From Alphaproteobacteria bacterium (GTDB taxonomy: Bacteria; Pseudomonadota; Alphaproteobacteria; UBA8366; Aestuariispiraceae): a stretch of DNA of 64,000 bases. The stretch is from positions 62,001 to 126,000 of the forward strand of contig JASJDC010000002.1 in NCBI GenBank assembly GCA_030065235.1, read 5' to 3'. Shown in pieces: positions 54,471 through 64,000 of the stretch. The notes beneath the pieces are model-generated. The model ran no database searches, was not told the DNA's origin, and was given only the letters and a program-made list of their open reading frames with translations. Made by a program: the position numbers and the translations under genes. The stretch's first letter is position 1. Every line of letters begins with the position of its first letter.

Positions 54471-55091
54471 GTGTCGGAGTCCCGCACCAGTCGCGTATCC
54501 CGAAAGCTCGGCCGAACCTTCCGGCGGCGCTTGATCGCGCCGATGTTCTCCAGCCGGCGACCGCCTGAATATGCGGCGCGCGGCGTCGGGTTCGGTGTGT
54601 TCTGGGCCTTCACCCCGCTGGTCGGCGCGCAAATCGCCATTCTCTTCGGTCTTTGGGGCTTGATCCGGACGGCGGCGCCGCGCTTCGATTTCAACCCGAT
54701 TGTGGCGGTCGCTTGGGTCTGGCTGACGAATGTCTTCACCCTTGGGCCGATCTATTTCGTCTTTGTGAAGACTGGTCATTTCATGCTCGGCCGCTGGGAC
54801 GAACCGCTTGGCTATGACACTTTCACCGCGCGGTTGAACGAGATGATGAGCCTGTATCCCGACGCCGGTTTCCTGGACAAAATCTGGCTCGGCACGGTCA
54901 GCGTCCTGGACGCGTTCGGCCTGCCGCTGTTCCTCGGCTGTCTGCCTTGGGCGATCGGGCTCGCCGCGTTGGGCTATTTCTGGGCCCTGCGTTTTGTTCG
55001 TCGACGGCACGAACGGCGCGAGGTCCGGCGCCGCGAACAGCGTCAGAAGATCCGCGCGGCGCATCATGCGGCCCATGACGCTGCGGTTTAG
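54471..55091 (+). CDS. DUF2062 membrane protein
   Basis: 206 residues. Basic N-terminus, then PPEYAARGVGFGVFWAFTPLVGAQIAILFGLW, the DUF2062 hallmark, and a later pair of helices (IVAVAWVWLTNVFTLGPIYF; LPLFLGCLPWAIGLAALGYF). A very basic C-terminal tail (RRRHERREVRRREQRQK) follows. Function unknown; the family is widespread in proteobacteria. GTG start at 54471 with GGAGAG upstream. Confidence 0.85.
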   Translation: MSESRTSRVSRKLGRTFRRRLIAPMFSSRRPPEYAARGVGFGVFWAFTPLVGAQIAILFGLWGLIRTAAPRFDFNPIVAVAWVWLTNVFTLGPIYFVFVKTGHFMLGRWDEPLGYDTFTARLNEMMSLYPDAGFLDKIWLGTVSVLDAFGLPLFLGCLPWAIGLAALGYFWALRFVRRRHERREVRRREQRQKIRAAHHAAHDAAV

Positions 55092-55127
55092 GCGGTCGAG
55101 CGCCATCCGGGCGGCGTCGCCGCCCGC

Positions 55128-55976
55128 TTAGCGCGCCTCTTCCTTCCGCTTCGGTTCTGTCCGTTGCGCAGGGGCGGCGAGGCTGAGATACCACTCCGCC
55201 TCCATTCCGGCCAAGGCCCGACTCTTTTCATTGAAGGGCGGCTTGATCTCACCCTTGAAATGCGCCCGCACGAGAGAGCGCCAGGCGTCATCCGGCGCCA
55301 AGCCGCGTTGACGCGCCAGCCAGTCGAACCAGCGTTTGCCGGAGGCGACATGGGTGATTTCATCGTCGTGGATGATTTGCAGGATGCGCGCGCTCTCGTG
55401 ATCATCGACGGAGGCGAGCTTCTCGATCATGGCGGGGGTGACATCGAGGCCGCGCGCCTCCAGCACCATCGGTACGACCGCCAGCCGGGCCAGTAGATCA
55501 TGGGCGGTGTCTTGCGAGGCCTGCCACAATCCGTCATGGGCGGGGAGGTCGCCATAGGCCGCGCCAAGCTCCCGCAATCGTTGCGCCAGCATCAGGAAGT
55601 GGCGCGCCTCGTCCGCCGCCACGCCGACCCAATCGTCCAGGAAAGCGGCGGGAGGTTGCGGTTCGACGGCGCCGAAGCGGGCGACGATATCCCAGGCCAG
55701 ATCGATCGCGTTCAGCTCGATATGCGCCAGCGCGTGGAGCAGCGCCACCCGACCCTGAACGCCGCGATTGATCCGCCGGCGCGGCACGGCGCCGGGCCGC
55801 ATCAAGACGGGCTTGTCCGGGCGCGCTGGCCGGTCCGGCGGAGTGGCCTTGCCGCGTTCGGCTAGAGCGCCGGACCGCCAAGCCTCGGCGGCGGCGCGGC
55901 TGGCCTCTGCCTTGGCCACCGGATCGGCGGTCGTCAGAACACCGACCGCCGTTTCCGTCAGGCTAGGCGCCGTCAT
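55128..55976 (-). CDS. DUF455 ferritin-like protein
   Basis: 282 residues. Ferritin-like four-helix bundle with carboxylate/His ligand pairs: ALAHIELNAIDLAWDI, VAADEARHFLMLAQRL, VVPMVLEARGLDVTPAMI and HDDEITHVASGKRWFDWL. The ELNAI/DEARH/E/DEITHV arrangement suggests a di-iron site, as in MiaE-type hydroxylases. Substrate unknown. The first 70 residues are polar and probably loose. It is 9 bases downstream of bcp on the same strand. Confidence 0.88.
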   Translation of the reverse strand: MTAPSLTETAVGVLTTADPVAKAEASRAAAEAWRSGALAERGKATPPDRPARPDKPVLMRPGAVPRRRINRGVQGRVALLHALAHIELNAIDLAWDIVARFGAVEPQPPAAFLDDWVGVAADEARHFLMLAQRLRELGAAYGDLPAHDGLWQASQDTAHDLLARLAVVPMVLEARGLDVTPAMIEKLASVDDHESARILQIIHDDEITHVASGKRWFDWLARQRGLAPDDAWRSLVRAHFKGEIKPPFNEKSRALAGMEAEWYLSLAAPAQRTEPKRKEEAR

Positions 55977-55985
55977 GGCCGTCGC

Positions 55986-56447
55986 CTAAAGCGCCTTGGC
56001 GGCTTCCAGCACTTCCGCCGCGTGGCCTTTGACCTTGACCTTCGGCCAGACCTTGGCGACCGAACCGCCGGCGTCGATCAGGAAGGTCGAGCGGATGATC
56101 CCCTCATATTCCTTGCCATACATCTTCTTCACGCCCCAGGCGCCGAAGGCCTCGCACATGCCGCCGTCGGCGTCGCTCGCCAGAATCAGCGACAAATCGT
56201 GCTTCGCCTTGAACTTGTCATGCTTGGCGACGGTGTCCTTGCTGACGCCGACCACCTTCACGCCCAGCGCGGCGAAATCGGCCGCCATGTCGGTGAAGTC
56301 TTTGGCTTCTGTGGTGCAGCCCGGCGTGTCGTCCTTGGGATAGAAGTAGATCACCGCCGGCGCGCCTTTCAGATCGGCCGCGGTGAGCGCGCCGTCTCCA
56401 TCGGTGGGCGCGGAGAAGTCGGGCATGGCGTCGCCTTCTTGAAGCAT
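55986..56447 (-). CDS. bcp: thiol peroxidase Bcp/PrxQ
   Basis: 153 residues. It reduces peroxides. Peroxidatic C44 is in the motif KDDTPGCTTEAKDF. The resolving Cys five or six residues later, present in E. coli Bcp, is absent (Ala/Lys here); C98 (GGMCEAFG) is the only other cysteine, so resolution is by C98 or by an external thiol. The rest fits (VVGVSKDTVAKHDKFKAKHDLS). Likely co-transcribed with the DUF455 gene. Confidence 0.95.
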   Translation of the reverse strand: MLQEGDAMPDFSAPTDGDGALTAADLKGAPAVIYFYPKDDTPGCTTEAKDFTDMAADFAALGVKVVGVSKDTVAKHDKFKAKHDLSLILASDADGGMCEAFGAWGVKKMYGKEYEGIIRSTFLIDAGGSVAKVWPKVKVKGHAAEVLEAAKAL

Positions 56448-56548
56448 CTTTGGTTCCTTTCGTGTGGGGTGCAGTCTATGGCCGCGGTGGGTCGCGGTGT
56501 TGTGTCATTGTCGATACGCGCAGCCGCGCCGGCCGGATGGTTTCCGTC

Positions 56549-59500
56549 TTATGTTGCAGCCGGCTCGGCGCTGGCCGCCGCCGCCGGCTCGGCGATGATC
56601 CTGTCATAGAGCGCCGCCGCCGTCGCCGCGGTTCGGTCGAGATGGTCCGACAGCGCCTGGAAACTCTCGGCGCCGAAGGCGTTCGCCAACAGCGCCTTCT
56701 GCCCGTCCGGCGCGGTGTCGGGATCGAACGCGTCCAGCGCGGTCAGGCGCAGCAAGGCCTGTATGCGCCGCCATTCGCTTAGCGCCGCGATCAGCGCGTC
56801 GGCGTCGCTGTCATCGAGCAAGCCGGCGGCGGCCAGCTTGCCCAGGGCGGCGGCGCTGTTCTGCGACAGGATATCGGCCCCGGACGGGGCATGGCGCAGT
56901 TGCAGATATTGGGCGATGAACTCGATATCCAGCAGCCCGCCGCGGCGATGTTTCACTTTCCACGGCCGGTCGCTGCGATGCTGCGTCGCGATGCGCATCC
57001 GCATCGCCGCGACATCGACTAAGAGCGTGTCCGGGTCGCGCGGGCGACGCAGGGTCCGCTCGATGAGATCGGTCAGGGCCTCGCTCAAGGCGGCGGGCGC
57101 CTGGATCACACGCGCTCGGGTCAGCGCCATCAACTCCCAGGTCCAAGCCTCGGTCTCATAATAGGGGGCCAAGGTCTCGAAATTCGTCGCCAGCGGCCCG
57201 GCCCGGCCGTTGGGCCGCAGCCGCGTGTCGAGCTCGTACAGTTCGCCTTCCGGCGTCTGCGCCGTGATTGCGGTGCTGAGACGCTGGCAAAGCCGTGTGT
57301 AATAGACCATCGGCGCCAGCGGTTTTTCGCCTTGCGAGGCCTCGACGCCTTCCGGCGTCCGGTAGACGAAGACCAGGTCCAGATCCGACATCGGGGCAAG
57401 TTCGGCGCCGCCCAGTTTGCCGAAGGCGAGCACCGCGAAGCCATAGCCGCGTTCCTCATCGTCAGCGCCGCAATAAAGCCCGTGGGCGCGCCGGAACTCG
57501 CCCTCGACCCACGGCGTCAGACCGCCGATCGCGGCCTCGGCCACGGCGCTGAGGACGGGTCCCGCCTCTTCGCCATTAGTGCGGCCCTGCAGCAGGGCGA
57601 CGCCGGTTAGGAAGCGGCGGTCGTTGGCCCAACGCCGGACCGTGTCGAGCGCGTCCTGAAAATCGCGCGCGTGATCCAAGGCGTCAGCCAGCGCGGCGCG
57701 CAAAGATTGGCCGCGATCGTCCGGCGCGATGTGGGCCGCGCCGAGCACGCCGTCGAGCAGCGAGGGTTTGCGCGAGAGCCAGTCCGCCAACCGCGGCGCC
57801 TTGCTCATGATCTCGCAAACCAGATCGGCGATTTCAGGATTGGATTGAAACAGCGAAAAGATCTGCACCCCGGACGGCAAGGCTTCCAGAAATCCGTCGA
57901 ATTTAGCGAAGGCCTGACCCGGATTATGGGCGTCGCTTAGGCGCTCCAGAATATGCGGCGTCAGTTCGGTGAGGATTTGGCGCGCGCGTTCGCTGCGGGT
58001 CGCGCGATAGCGGCCATAGTGCCAGGCGCGAACCCGGTCGGCGATATGCGACGGGCTGTCGAATCCCATGCGTTTCAGCGTGTCGAGCGTGTCGGGATGG
58101 TCTTCCGACCCGGTGAAGACCAGCGCGCCCGACCCGCCCAGATTTGGTGCGTCTTCGAACAGCCCGGCATAGTGGTTGGAAACCGAATTCAGACGCTGCG
58201 CCAGGGCGCGGCGGAAACCGTCGGGCTCGGCGTAGCCGAAGAAACAGCCAAGACCGGCCAGCGCTTGCGGATCGTCCGGCAATTTCTGCGTCTGCTCGTC
58301 ATTCTGCATTTGCAGCCGGTGTTCCAGCGTGCGCAGGAAACGGTAGTCCTCGGCCAAGGTCTCGGCGGTCCCAGCGCTGATATGGCCGTATTCGGCCAGA
58401 TCGCGCAGGGCGCCGACCGTGCCGCGCCCGCGCAGCTGCGGCGTTCTTCCGCCCCAGATCAGTTGCTGGGTCTGGGCGAAAAACTCGATCTCGCGGATGC
58501 CGCCGCGCCCGAGCTTGATATTGTGCCCTTCGATCGAGATTTCCTGGCCGCCGCGAAAGCTGTTGATCTGGCGCTTGATCGAGTGGACATCGGCGACGGC
58601 GGCGAAATCGAGATGGCGGCGCCAGACGAAGGGCGAAATCGCGCGCAGAAAGGCGGCGCCCAAGGCTCGGTCGCCGGCGACCGGGCGCGCCTTGATCATC
58701 GCCGCGCGCTCCCAATTCTGGCCGACGCTTTCATAGTAGGATTCGGCGGCCTCGACGGTCATCGCCAGGGGCGTCATGCCAGGGTCCGGCCGCAGGCGCA
58801 GGTCGGTTCGGAAGACATAGCCGTCGCCGGTGCGGGCCTCCATCAGATGCACGATCCGCTGGGTCGCGCGGACCATGTCCTGCCGCATTCGGTCAGGATC
58901 GGCGGGCCGTAGCCGTTCCGGATCGTAAAGCGCGATCACATCGACATCGCTGGAATAGTTCAACTCGCCGGCCCCAAGCTTGCCCATGCCAAGCAGGAAG
59001 AAGCCGGCGGGCCGGCCGTCCGGCCCGTCTTGCGGCGCTATCTTGCCGGCCGCGATCAATTCGCCCAGCGCGAACGCCGTGGCGGCGTCCAGCGCCGCTT
59101 CGGCGAAACGGCTCAGCGCATCGGTGACGGTTTCAAGCGGCCAGACGCCAGCCAGATCGGCCATGGCGGTCAGCAAGGCCAGACGCCGTTTGGCGACCCG
59201 CAGCGCCTTTTCCGCCGCTTTGACATCGGTCAGCGCGCCAGCGCTTTCCGCCTCCGACAGAAGGGCGTTCAGGCTATGCTCGGGCGCGACATTCAACGAC
59301 CCGACCAGAAACGCCGCTTCGCGGGCCGCCAAGCGCGTCAGAAAAGGCGAATGCGCAAAAACGGCGTCAAGCAGCGCGGCGACGGGCGTTGCAGCCAAAG
59401 TATCCGCGCCGTCGGGCGGGTCGGAAACGGCGAGGGCGGCCTCCAGACGCTCCCAGCCGAGCGCGATCCCGGGGGGCGTCGTCCCGTCGTCAAGCCGGGA

Positions 59501-59569
59501 CGGGGGAACGGCGTCCGCGCGCAGTCGCTCCAAGAATGATCCCGTGCTTGACACTCTGCCCCAAACCAC
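56549..59569 (-). CDS. glnE: bifunctional glutamine synthetase adenylyltransferase/deadenylyltransferase
   Basis: 1006 residues. It adenylylates and deadenylylates glutamine synthetase in response to PII and glutamine. Two nucleotidyltransferase domains are visible. The N-terminal deadenylylase has LGAGELNYSSDVDVIALYD (about 195-213). The C-terminal adenylylase has LGGAELAPMSDLDLVFVY (about 700-720) and LLDIEFIAQYLQL. A helical linker with TRSERARQILTELTPHILERL separates them. Start GTG 59569 or GTG 59554 (better spaced from GGGGCAGA). It lies ~100 bases before bcp and is divergent from the AsmA-like gene. Confidence 0.95.
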   Translation of the reverse strand: MVWGRVSSTGSFLERLRADAVPPSRLDDGTTPPGIALGWERLEAALAVSDPPDGADTLAATPVAALLDAVFAHSPFLTRLAAREAAFLVGSLNVAPEHSLNALLSEAESAGALTDVKAAEKALRVAKRRLALLTAMADLAGVWPLETVTDALSRFAEAALDAATAFALGELIAAGKIAPQDGPDGRPAGFFLLGMGKLGAGELNYSSDVDVIALYDPERLRPADPDRMRQDMVRATQRIVHLMEARTGDGYVFRTDLRLRPDPGMTPLAMTVEAAESYYESVGQNWERAAMIKARPVAGDRALGAAFLRAISPFVWRRHLDFAAVADVHSIKRQINSFRGGQEISIEGHNIKLGRGGIREIEFFAQTQQLIWGGRTPQLRGRGTVGALRDLAEYGHISAGTAETLAEDYRFLRTLEHRLQMQNDEQTQKLPDDPQALAGLGCFFGYAEPDGFRRALAQRLNSVSNHYAGLFEDAPNLGGSGALVFTGSEDHPDTLDTLKRMGFDSPSHIADRVRAWHYGRYRATRSERARQILTELTPHILERLSDAHNPGQAFAKFDGFLEALPSGVQIFSLFQSNPEIADLVCEIMSKAPRLADWLSRKPSLLDGVLGAAHIAPDDRGQSLRAALADALDHARDFQDALDTVRRWANDRRFLTGVALLQGRTNGEEAGPVLSAVAEAAIGGLTPWVEGEFRRAHGLYCGADDEERGYGFAVLAFGKLGGAELAPMSDLDLVFVYRTPEGVEASQGEKPLAPMVYYTRLCQRLSTAITAQTPEGELYELDTRLRPNGRAGPLATNFETLAPYYETEAWTWELMALTRARVIQAPAALSEALTDLIERTLRRPRDPDTLLVDVAAMRMRIATQHRSDRPWKVKHRRGGLLDIEFIAQYLQLRHAPSGADILSQNSAAALGKLAAAGLLDDSDADALIAALSEWRRIQALLRLTALDAFDPDTAPDGQKALLANAFGAESFQALSDHLDRTAATAAALYDRIIAEPAAAASAEPAAT

Positions 59570-59718
59570 CCGGTTTCCGCTGTTCCTGTCGGGGAAACTG
59601 GGTTACGCCAGTGCATGGGTCAAGCCGCGCCGATGACGGCGTGAACAGGGCTTTTCTCCGATGCAGCCGCGCTGAGCGGCATGGCGATGGGCGGGGCCCG
59701 ACCGGCGCCCGGTGAACT

Positions 59719-62700
59719 GTGACGCGAAGAAGCTTCCGTATTGTCCTCGAGATATTCGCCGGCCTGATCGCGGGGCTCGCCTTGTTGATCGGTATCGGCG
59801 TCTGGCGACTGTCCCAAGGTCCGGTCTCGTTAGGGTTCCTCACCCCAGCGGTGCAAGAGGCGCTCGAGCAGGTCGACAGCCCGTTCGATATCGAGATCTC
59901 CGATACTGTCCTGACCTGGGGCGGTTGGGATCGCGCGATCGATATCATCATCCGCGACGTTACGCTGCGGCGGCCCGGTGAAGCGCCCGCCTTGATCCTG
60001 CCGAACGTGTCCATGTCGCTGTCAATCAAGGCGCTGGGGCGCGGTGTGATCGCGCCGACCGATCTGGATGTCTATTCGCCCGAAGTGGTCGTCCGGCGGT
60101 ATCGCGACGGCTCCTTCACCTTCGGTCTTCTCGGGGAGGGTTTCGGCGCCGGCGCGGCGCAGTCGACCGGCGGCGACGATCCGAACGAAGGAACCATCGA
60201 TCTCGCGATTCTAGACGCTCTGATAGCGCCGCCGGAGCCTGGGACGGCGCTCTCTTATCTGAATACAGTGAGCATCCTGAACGCCGAGGTCACGCTGGAT
60301 GATCGCTTTTCCGGGCTGACCTGGCGGATGCCGGACGCGAATATCGTTCTGGCGCGGGACGACGCGGAGTTGCGCGGCAACATCAGTGCGACTCTCAAGA
60401 CCGGCGACACGGAAACCGGAATCTCGGCGGTCCTACTGCGTGACTTTGCAACGCCGGATTTGTCTTTCAGCCTGTCTTTCGACTCTTTCCAGCCGTCTCT
60501 CATTGCCCGCGCCGTGCCGCAGGCCGCGATTCTGCGCACGGTCGACGAGCCGCTCTCCGGCTCGCTCAGTCTTGAGCTCGGCTTGGACGGCGCGCCGCGG
60601 GAGGTTGACCTGTCGCTGGTCGGTGACTTCGGGCGTGCGGGGCTTGAACTCGGGTTTTCGGAAGATGGGTCGGCCCTGGCCGCCGACGTCGAATTGTTCG
60701 ATGTGGATACGCTCAGCCTTCAGGAATTTTCGCCCGAATTCGGGTTTTTGGCGCCGTTGGACGCCCGGATCGACGGGGTGGCGACCTTGGCGGCGACGCT
60801 GGACGGCGATATCCAACTGGCGCAATTCGAAATAACCAGCCAATCCGGGACTATCGATCTCAGCGACCTGGACCTGCCTGCCGCGGCGTTCCAAGATCTT
60901 CGCATTGCCGGACAAGTGTCCGACGGTCTGGAAACCCTTGAGCTTGATGAGCTATCGCTCACCCTACTGGACCGCGTGCGGGTCAGCGCCACCGGCGCGG
61001 CCTATCTGACCGACGGCGCCTATGTGGGCGCCTTGGGCGCAGAGGTCACCGACCTGCCGTTCGACGGCGTCGAGGCCTTGTGGCCGCCCGCGATCGGAAC
61101 AGATGCGCGCATCTGGCTGTTCGATAATTTGACGCGGGGACGGATCACCCGCGCGACGGTTGATTTGACGGCGCGCGCGCCCGCCTCGGACCTGCTTGCA
61201 TTGGAGATCGACGATATCGGCGGCGCCATCACCCTGCGCGACGCCGATATACACTATTTCCGTCCGCTTCCGCCGATCGAGGGCGCTGACGCCGACATCA
61301 CCTACGGCAAGGATTGGTTTCGGATTATCGGACGCGACGGGACGCTGGCGGATACGATCCGTATCCCGACCGCGACGATGGATATCGACAATGTCGGAAC
61401 GATCGACGACACACGCATCGCCGTTGATTTCGAGACGCCGGTCACCGACGCCTTGGCTGTGCTCGATCAAGAGCCGCTCGAGTTGATCCGAAAGCTCGGG
61501 CTGCAACCGGACGATGCACGGGGTTCCGCGACCGGCCGGCTCGAGCTTTATTTCCCGATTGAAAAAGCGCTGACGCCCGATCGCATCGTTTACGCCGCGC
61601 GGGCCCAGTTCACTGACTTCGCCCTATTGGATGGACCGTTCGGGACGCGCTTGGATGACGGGTCTTTCACGCTTTCGCTCGATAGGACCGGGATGGATAT
61701 CGACGGCGAGGCGAACTCCGATGACGGGCTGGTTTCGGTCAAATGGCGCGAGAATTTCCAGGAGACGGCGCCGGTCCAGTCGGAGTATGAGCTTTCCGGC
61801 GTCTTGTCCGAGCGCCGGCGCGCCGAGTTGGGCTATGTCACCGCGCCGTACCTGACCGGTCCTGTCGGGCTGGGGTTGCGCTATCGTCTGCGTCGATCTG
61901 GCGACGCCGATCTCTCGGCGCAGGCCGATCTCACCGACGCCGTCATCGACGCCGAACCGCTCGGATGGCGCAAGGAGGCGGGCGATCCGGCGGCGTCATC
62001 CTTGGTTCTGCAGATTCCCGCCAACCGCGCACCGGTGTTGGACCTGGCGACGTTGCGCACCGCGGATCTGGACGCGGCGTTCGGCGTGGTCTTCGCGGAG
62101 GATTTCGAGGATATCGCCGAGATTCGGATCGACCGGCTCATCTATGACAAGGGCGATGCAAACGGCGTTGTCCGCAAGTCCGAGTCCGGGGACTGGTCAG
62201 TGCTGCTGGAAGGGGACCGGATCGACATCGCGCATTTGATCGAAGATGACGATGCGCCGCCTGAAGCAACGCCTGGCGCCGAAGCGGATCCGGCACCGAC
62301 CATCGAAATATCGGCGCAATATGGCGAGGTGATCGCGGGGGCGACGCGGCGGCTTGAGAATGTCGCCTTCGACATGCGGCTCGAGGACGATTTGATCCGC
62401 AGCCTGGCGCTCCAGGCGCGCCTGACCGAAGAGGCGGATCTGCGCATTCGGATCGAGCCGGACGGCGAAGGCCAGACCCTCTCCGTCGAGTCGGACGATG
62501 GCGGCGCCGCCCTGAAGGCGCTGGATTGGAGCGATCGTATCGAAGGCGGGCGGCTGAGCGTCACCGCATCCCGCGCGACGGTGAACGACCCCTATGTCGG
62601 ATCGATGGCGATGGACGAGTTTCGGCTGACCCGAGCGCCGGCGCTGGCCCGGATTTTGGAGTTTATCTCGGTGACCGGCGCGGTTTCCGCGCTTGCCGGC

Positions 62701-63120
62701 CCGGGCATGGATTTCATTCGGCTTGAGGGCGATATCGCCATAGAGGATGGGCGCATCGATATCGACTCCGCCCGCGCCTATGGCGTGTCGGTGGGCATTA
62801 CGGCGGAAGGCTTTGTCGATACGGATCAGGATCTGATCGACCTGAAGGGCACCGTCGTGCCGGCCTATACGTTCAATCGCATTCTCGGCGCGATCCCGAT
62901 CATTGGGTTCATTGTCACCGGCGGCGAGGGCGAAGGGGTGTTCGCCGCCGATTACAGCGTCGAGGGGCCGATCGAAGCCCCGGAGGTCTCCGTCAATCCG
63001 CTGACCGCGCTGGCGCCGGGGCTCTTAAGGCAGGTCTTCCGATTGGGAGATTACGCGGACCCGGTGGAAGATACTCAAGACGATTTCGATGGCCCCTCTT
63101 GGGAGAGGGAAGAGCGCTAG
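59719..63120 (+). CDS. AsmA/YhdP-like envelope protein (DUF3971 type)
   Basis: 1133 residues. A single N-terminal membrane helix (about 8-28: IFAGLIAGLALLIGIGVW) is followed by a huge beta-rich periplasmic part. That is the layout of AsmA-like proteins (YhdP, TamB) that bridge the envelope and move phospholipids. The first 150 residues resemble DUF3971 (VSMSLSIKALGRGVIAPTDLDVYSPEVVVRR), and the last 150 the AsmA C-terminal module (MAMDEFRLTRAPALARILEFISVTGAVSALAGPGMDF; GAIPIIGFIVTGGEGEGVFAADYSVEGPIEAPEVSVNPL). GTG start at 59719. Divergent from glnE; converges on tyrS. Confidence 0.88.
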   Translation: MTRRSFRIVLEIFAGLIAGLALLIGIGVWRLSQGPVSLGFLTPAVQEALEQVDSPFDIEISDTVLTWGGWDRAIDIIIRDVTLRRPGEAPALILPNVSMSLSIKALGRGVIAPTDLDVYSPEVVVRRYRDGSFTFGLLGEGFGAGAAQSTGGDDPNEGTIDLAILDALIAPPEPGTALSYLNTVSILNAEVTLDDRFSGLTWRMPDANIVLARDDAELRGNISATLKTGDTETGISAVLLRDFATPDLSFSLSFDSFQPSLIARAVPQAAILRTVDEPLSGSLSLELGLDGAPREVDLSLVGDFGRAGLELGFSEDGSALAADVELFDVDTLSLQEFSPEFGFLAPLDARIDGVATLAATLDGDIQLAQFEITSQSGTIDLSDLDLPAAAFQDLRIAGQVSDGLETLELDELSLTLLDRVRVSATGAAYLTDGAYVGALGAEVTDLPFDGVEALWPPAIGTDARIWLFDNLTRGRITRATVDLTARAPASDLLALEIDDIGGAITLRDADIHYFRPLPPIEGADADITYGKDWFRIIGRDGTLADTIRIPTATMDIDNVGTIDDTRIAVDFETPVTDALAVLDQEPLELIRKLGLQPDDARGSATGRLELYFPIEKALTPDRIVYAARAQFTDFALLDGPFGTRLDDGSFTLSLDRTGMDIDGEANSDDGLVSVKWRENFQETAPVQSEYELSGVLSERRRAELGYVTAPYLTGPVGLGLRYRLRRSGDADLSAQADLTDAVIDAEPLGWRKEAGDPAASSLVLQIPANRAPVLDLATLRTADLDAAFGVVFAEDFEDIAEIRIDRLIYDKGDANGVVRKSESGDWSVLLEGDRIDIAHLIEDDDAPPEATPGAEADPAPTIEISAQYGEVIAGATRRLENVAFDMRLEDDLIRSLALQARLTEEADLRIRIEPDGEGQTLSVESDDGGAALKALDWSDRIEGGRLSVTASRATVNDPYVGSMAMDEFRLTRAPALARILEFISVTGAVSALAGPGMDFIRLEGDIAIEDGRIDIDSARAYGVSVGITAEGFVDTDQDLIDLKGTVVPAYTFNRILGAIPIIGFIVTGGEGEGVFAADYSVEGPIEAPEVSVNPLTALAPGLLRQVFRLGDYADPVEDTQDDFDGPSWEREER

Positions 63121-63127
63121 CGCGCGG

Positions 63128-64000
63128 TTAGTTTGGCCGCACCAGGACGTGTTTCTTTTTTCCCGCTGAGAGTTTGATCGCGCCGTTCGCCGCAATGTCG
63201 TTCATCGACACTTGCCGTGAATCATCCGCGATCTTCTCGTCGTTCAGGCGCGCGCCGCCGTTTTTGATCAGCCGGCGGGCCTCGCCATTGCTGGCGGTCA
63301 GGCCGGCTTCGACAAACAGCGACAGAACGCCGACGCCCTCGGCCAGCCGTCCGCCATCCACGGAAATCGTCGGCAGATCGGCGCTGGCGCCGCCGCCTTC
63401 GACGAAAGTCTCCGCAGCGGTCTTGGCGGCGCGTTCGGCCGCCTCCTCGCCATGCAGCAAGCGGGTCGCCGCGTTCGCCAGCACCTTCTTGGCCTCGTTG
63501 ATCTCCGCCCCTTGCAGGGATTCGAGCCTCGCGATTTCAGCCAAATCCAGCGTCGTGAACAGGCGCAGGAACCGACCGACATCGGCGTCGTCGGCGTTCC
63601 GCCAATATTGCCAATAATCATAGGGCGGCAGCATGTCGCCGTTGAGCCAGACCGCACCGCCCGCCGTCTTGCCCATCTTGGCGCCGCCGGCGGTCGTCAA
63701 AAGCGGCGTCGTCAGCCCGAACACCTCGGCGTCGGACATGCGCCGGGTCAGGTCGACTCCATTGACGATATTGCCCCACTGATCCGACCCGCCCATCTGC
63801 AGCGCGCAACCGTGCCGACGGTTCAACTCCATGAAGTCATAGGCCTGCAGGATCATGTAGTTGAATTCGAGGAAGGATAGCGGCTGCTCGCGTTCGAGCC
63901 GAAGCCGAACGCTGTCAAAGCTCAACATCCGATTGATCGAGAAATGCCGGCCGACCTCGCGCAGGAAATCGACATAGCGCAGACCGCGCAGCCACGCGTC
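63128..64000 (-). CDS. tyrS: tyrosyl-tRNA synthetase (partial, cut by window edge)
   Basis: The C-terminal 290 residues are inside the window; the N-terminus with the HIGH motif lies beyond 64000. Seen: [35 protein letters not shown], the KMSKS-type loop KMGKTAGG, and a C-terminal S4 RNA-binding domain ([18 protein letters not shown]). The frame continues without stop to the right edge. It converges with the AsmA-like gene with only seven bases between, and a palindrome GCGCTAGCGC covers the stop of that gene. Confidence 0.97.
   Translation of the reverse strand, partial: DAWLRGLRYVDFLREVGRHFSINRMLSFDSVRLRLEREQPLSFLEFNYMILQAYDFMELNRRHGCALQMGGSDQWGNIVNGVDLTRRMSDAEVFGLTTPLLTTAGGAKMGKTAGGAVWLNGDMLPPYDYWQYWRNADDADVGRFLRLFTTLDLAEIARLESLQGAEINEAKKVLANAATRLLHGEEAAERAAKTAAETFVEGGGASADLPTISVDGGRLAEGVGVLSLFVEAGLTASNGEARRLIKNGGARLNDEKIADDSRQVSMNDIAANGAIKLSAGKKKHVLVRPN

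Overview
The window is a 64 kb piece of a high-GC chromosome, almost certainly from an alphaproteobacterium. This rests on MipZ (a cell-division ATPase typical of that class), a DUF2336 protein, a CheZ with the alphaproteobacterial layout, an rne-amiC-mrcA-prfB block, an xseB-ispA-dxs-tlyA block, an sfsA-map-radC block and a type A RNase P RNA. I see no insertion sequence, prophage, CRISPR array, tRNA or rRNA gene. Nearly all of it looks like long-resident chromosome. I cannot name the genus.

Left part (1-9450): two tandem copies of a small lipoprotein of unknown family; a J-domain membrane protein whose J domain closely resembles mitochondrial Tim14/Pam18, downstream of a VWA protein; an isolated cheZ behind a possible CtrA box; a TetR regulator divergent from a secreted protein, with repeated operator-like half-sites over a good promoter; mipZ; a second lipoprotein; djlA; a drug/metabolite exporter; and an AmpD/AmiD-type amidase.

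Middle-left (9450-22300): rnpB with promoter and terminator-like end, a parDE toxin-antitoxin pair, the isoprenoid operon (xseB, ispA, dxs, tlyA), a histone-deacetylase-like amidohydrolase, a two-gene RND efflux system with an altered proton-relay site, an ArsR regulator and a DUF2336 protein.

Sugar-acid region (22300-36815): a KDG kinase faces mgsA and eda. Then come a DUF1203 protein, a ChaN-like protein, an IlvD/Edd-type sugar-acid dehydratase, an RraA-like protein, an SMP-30 lactonase and an AroE-like dehydrogenase. A ChaA antiporter, a ribose/xylose-type ABC importer and a FGGY kinase follow. Together these encode most of a lactone -> sugar acid -> 2-keto-3-deoxy acid -> KDPG -> pyruvate + glyceraldehyde-3-phosphate route with its own importer. 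No sugar oxidase and no transcription factor are visible, so the substrate is not fixed by the sequence.

Right part (36800-64000): radC, map, sfsA, a DsbA-like protein and an M48/TPR protease on the minus strand; a lipoprotein of the gamma-glutamyltransferase fold that has lost the nucleophilic Thr; a PLP aminotransferase; rne with a structured leader; amiC; mrcA; prfB with the classic +1 programmed frameshift; a second EamA exporter; DUF2062; a DUF455 ferritin-like protein; bcp; glnE; a 1133-residue AsmA/YhdP-like protein; and tyrS, cut by the window edge.

The least explained items are the tandem lipoproteins, the VWA + Tim14-like pair, the dead GGT-fold lipoprotein and the unusual wiring of the sugar-acid region.
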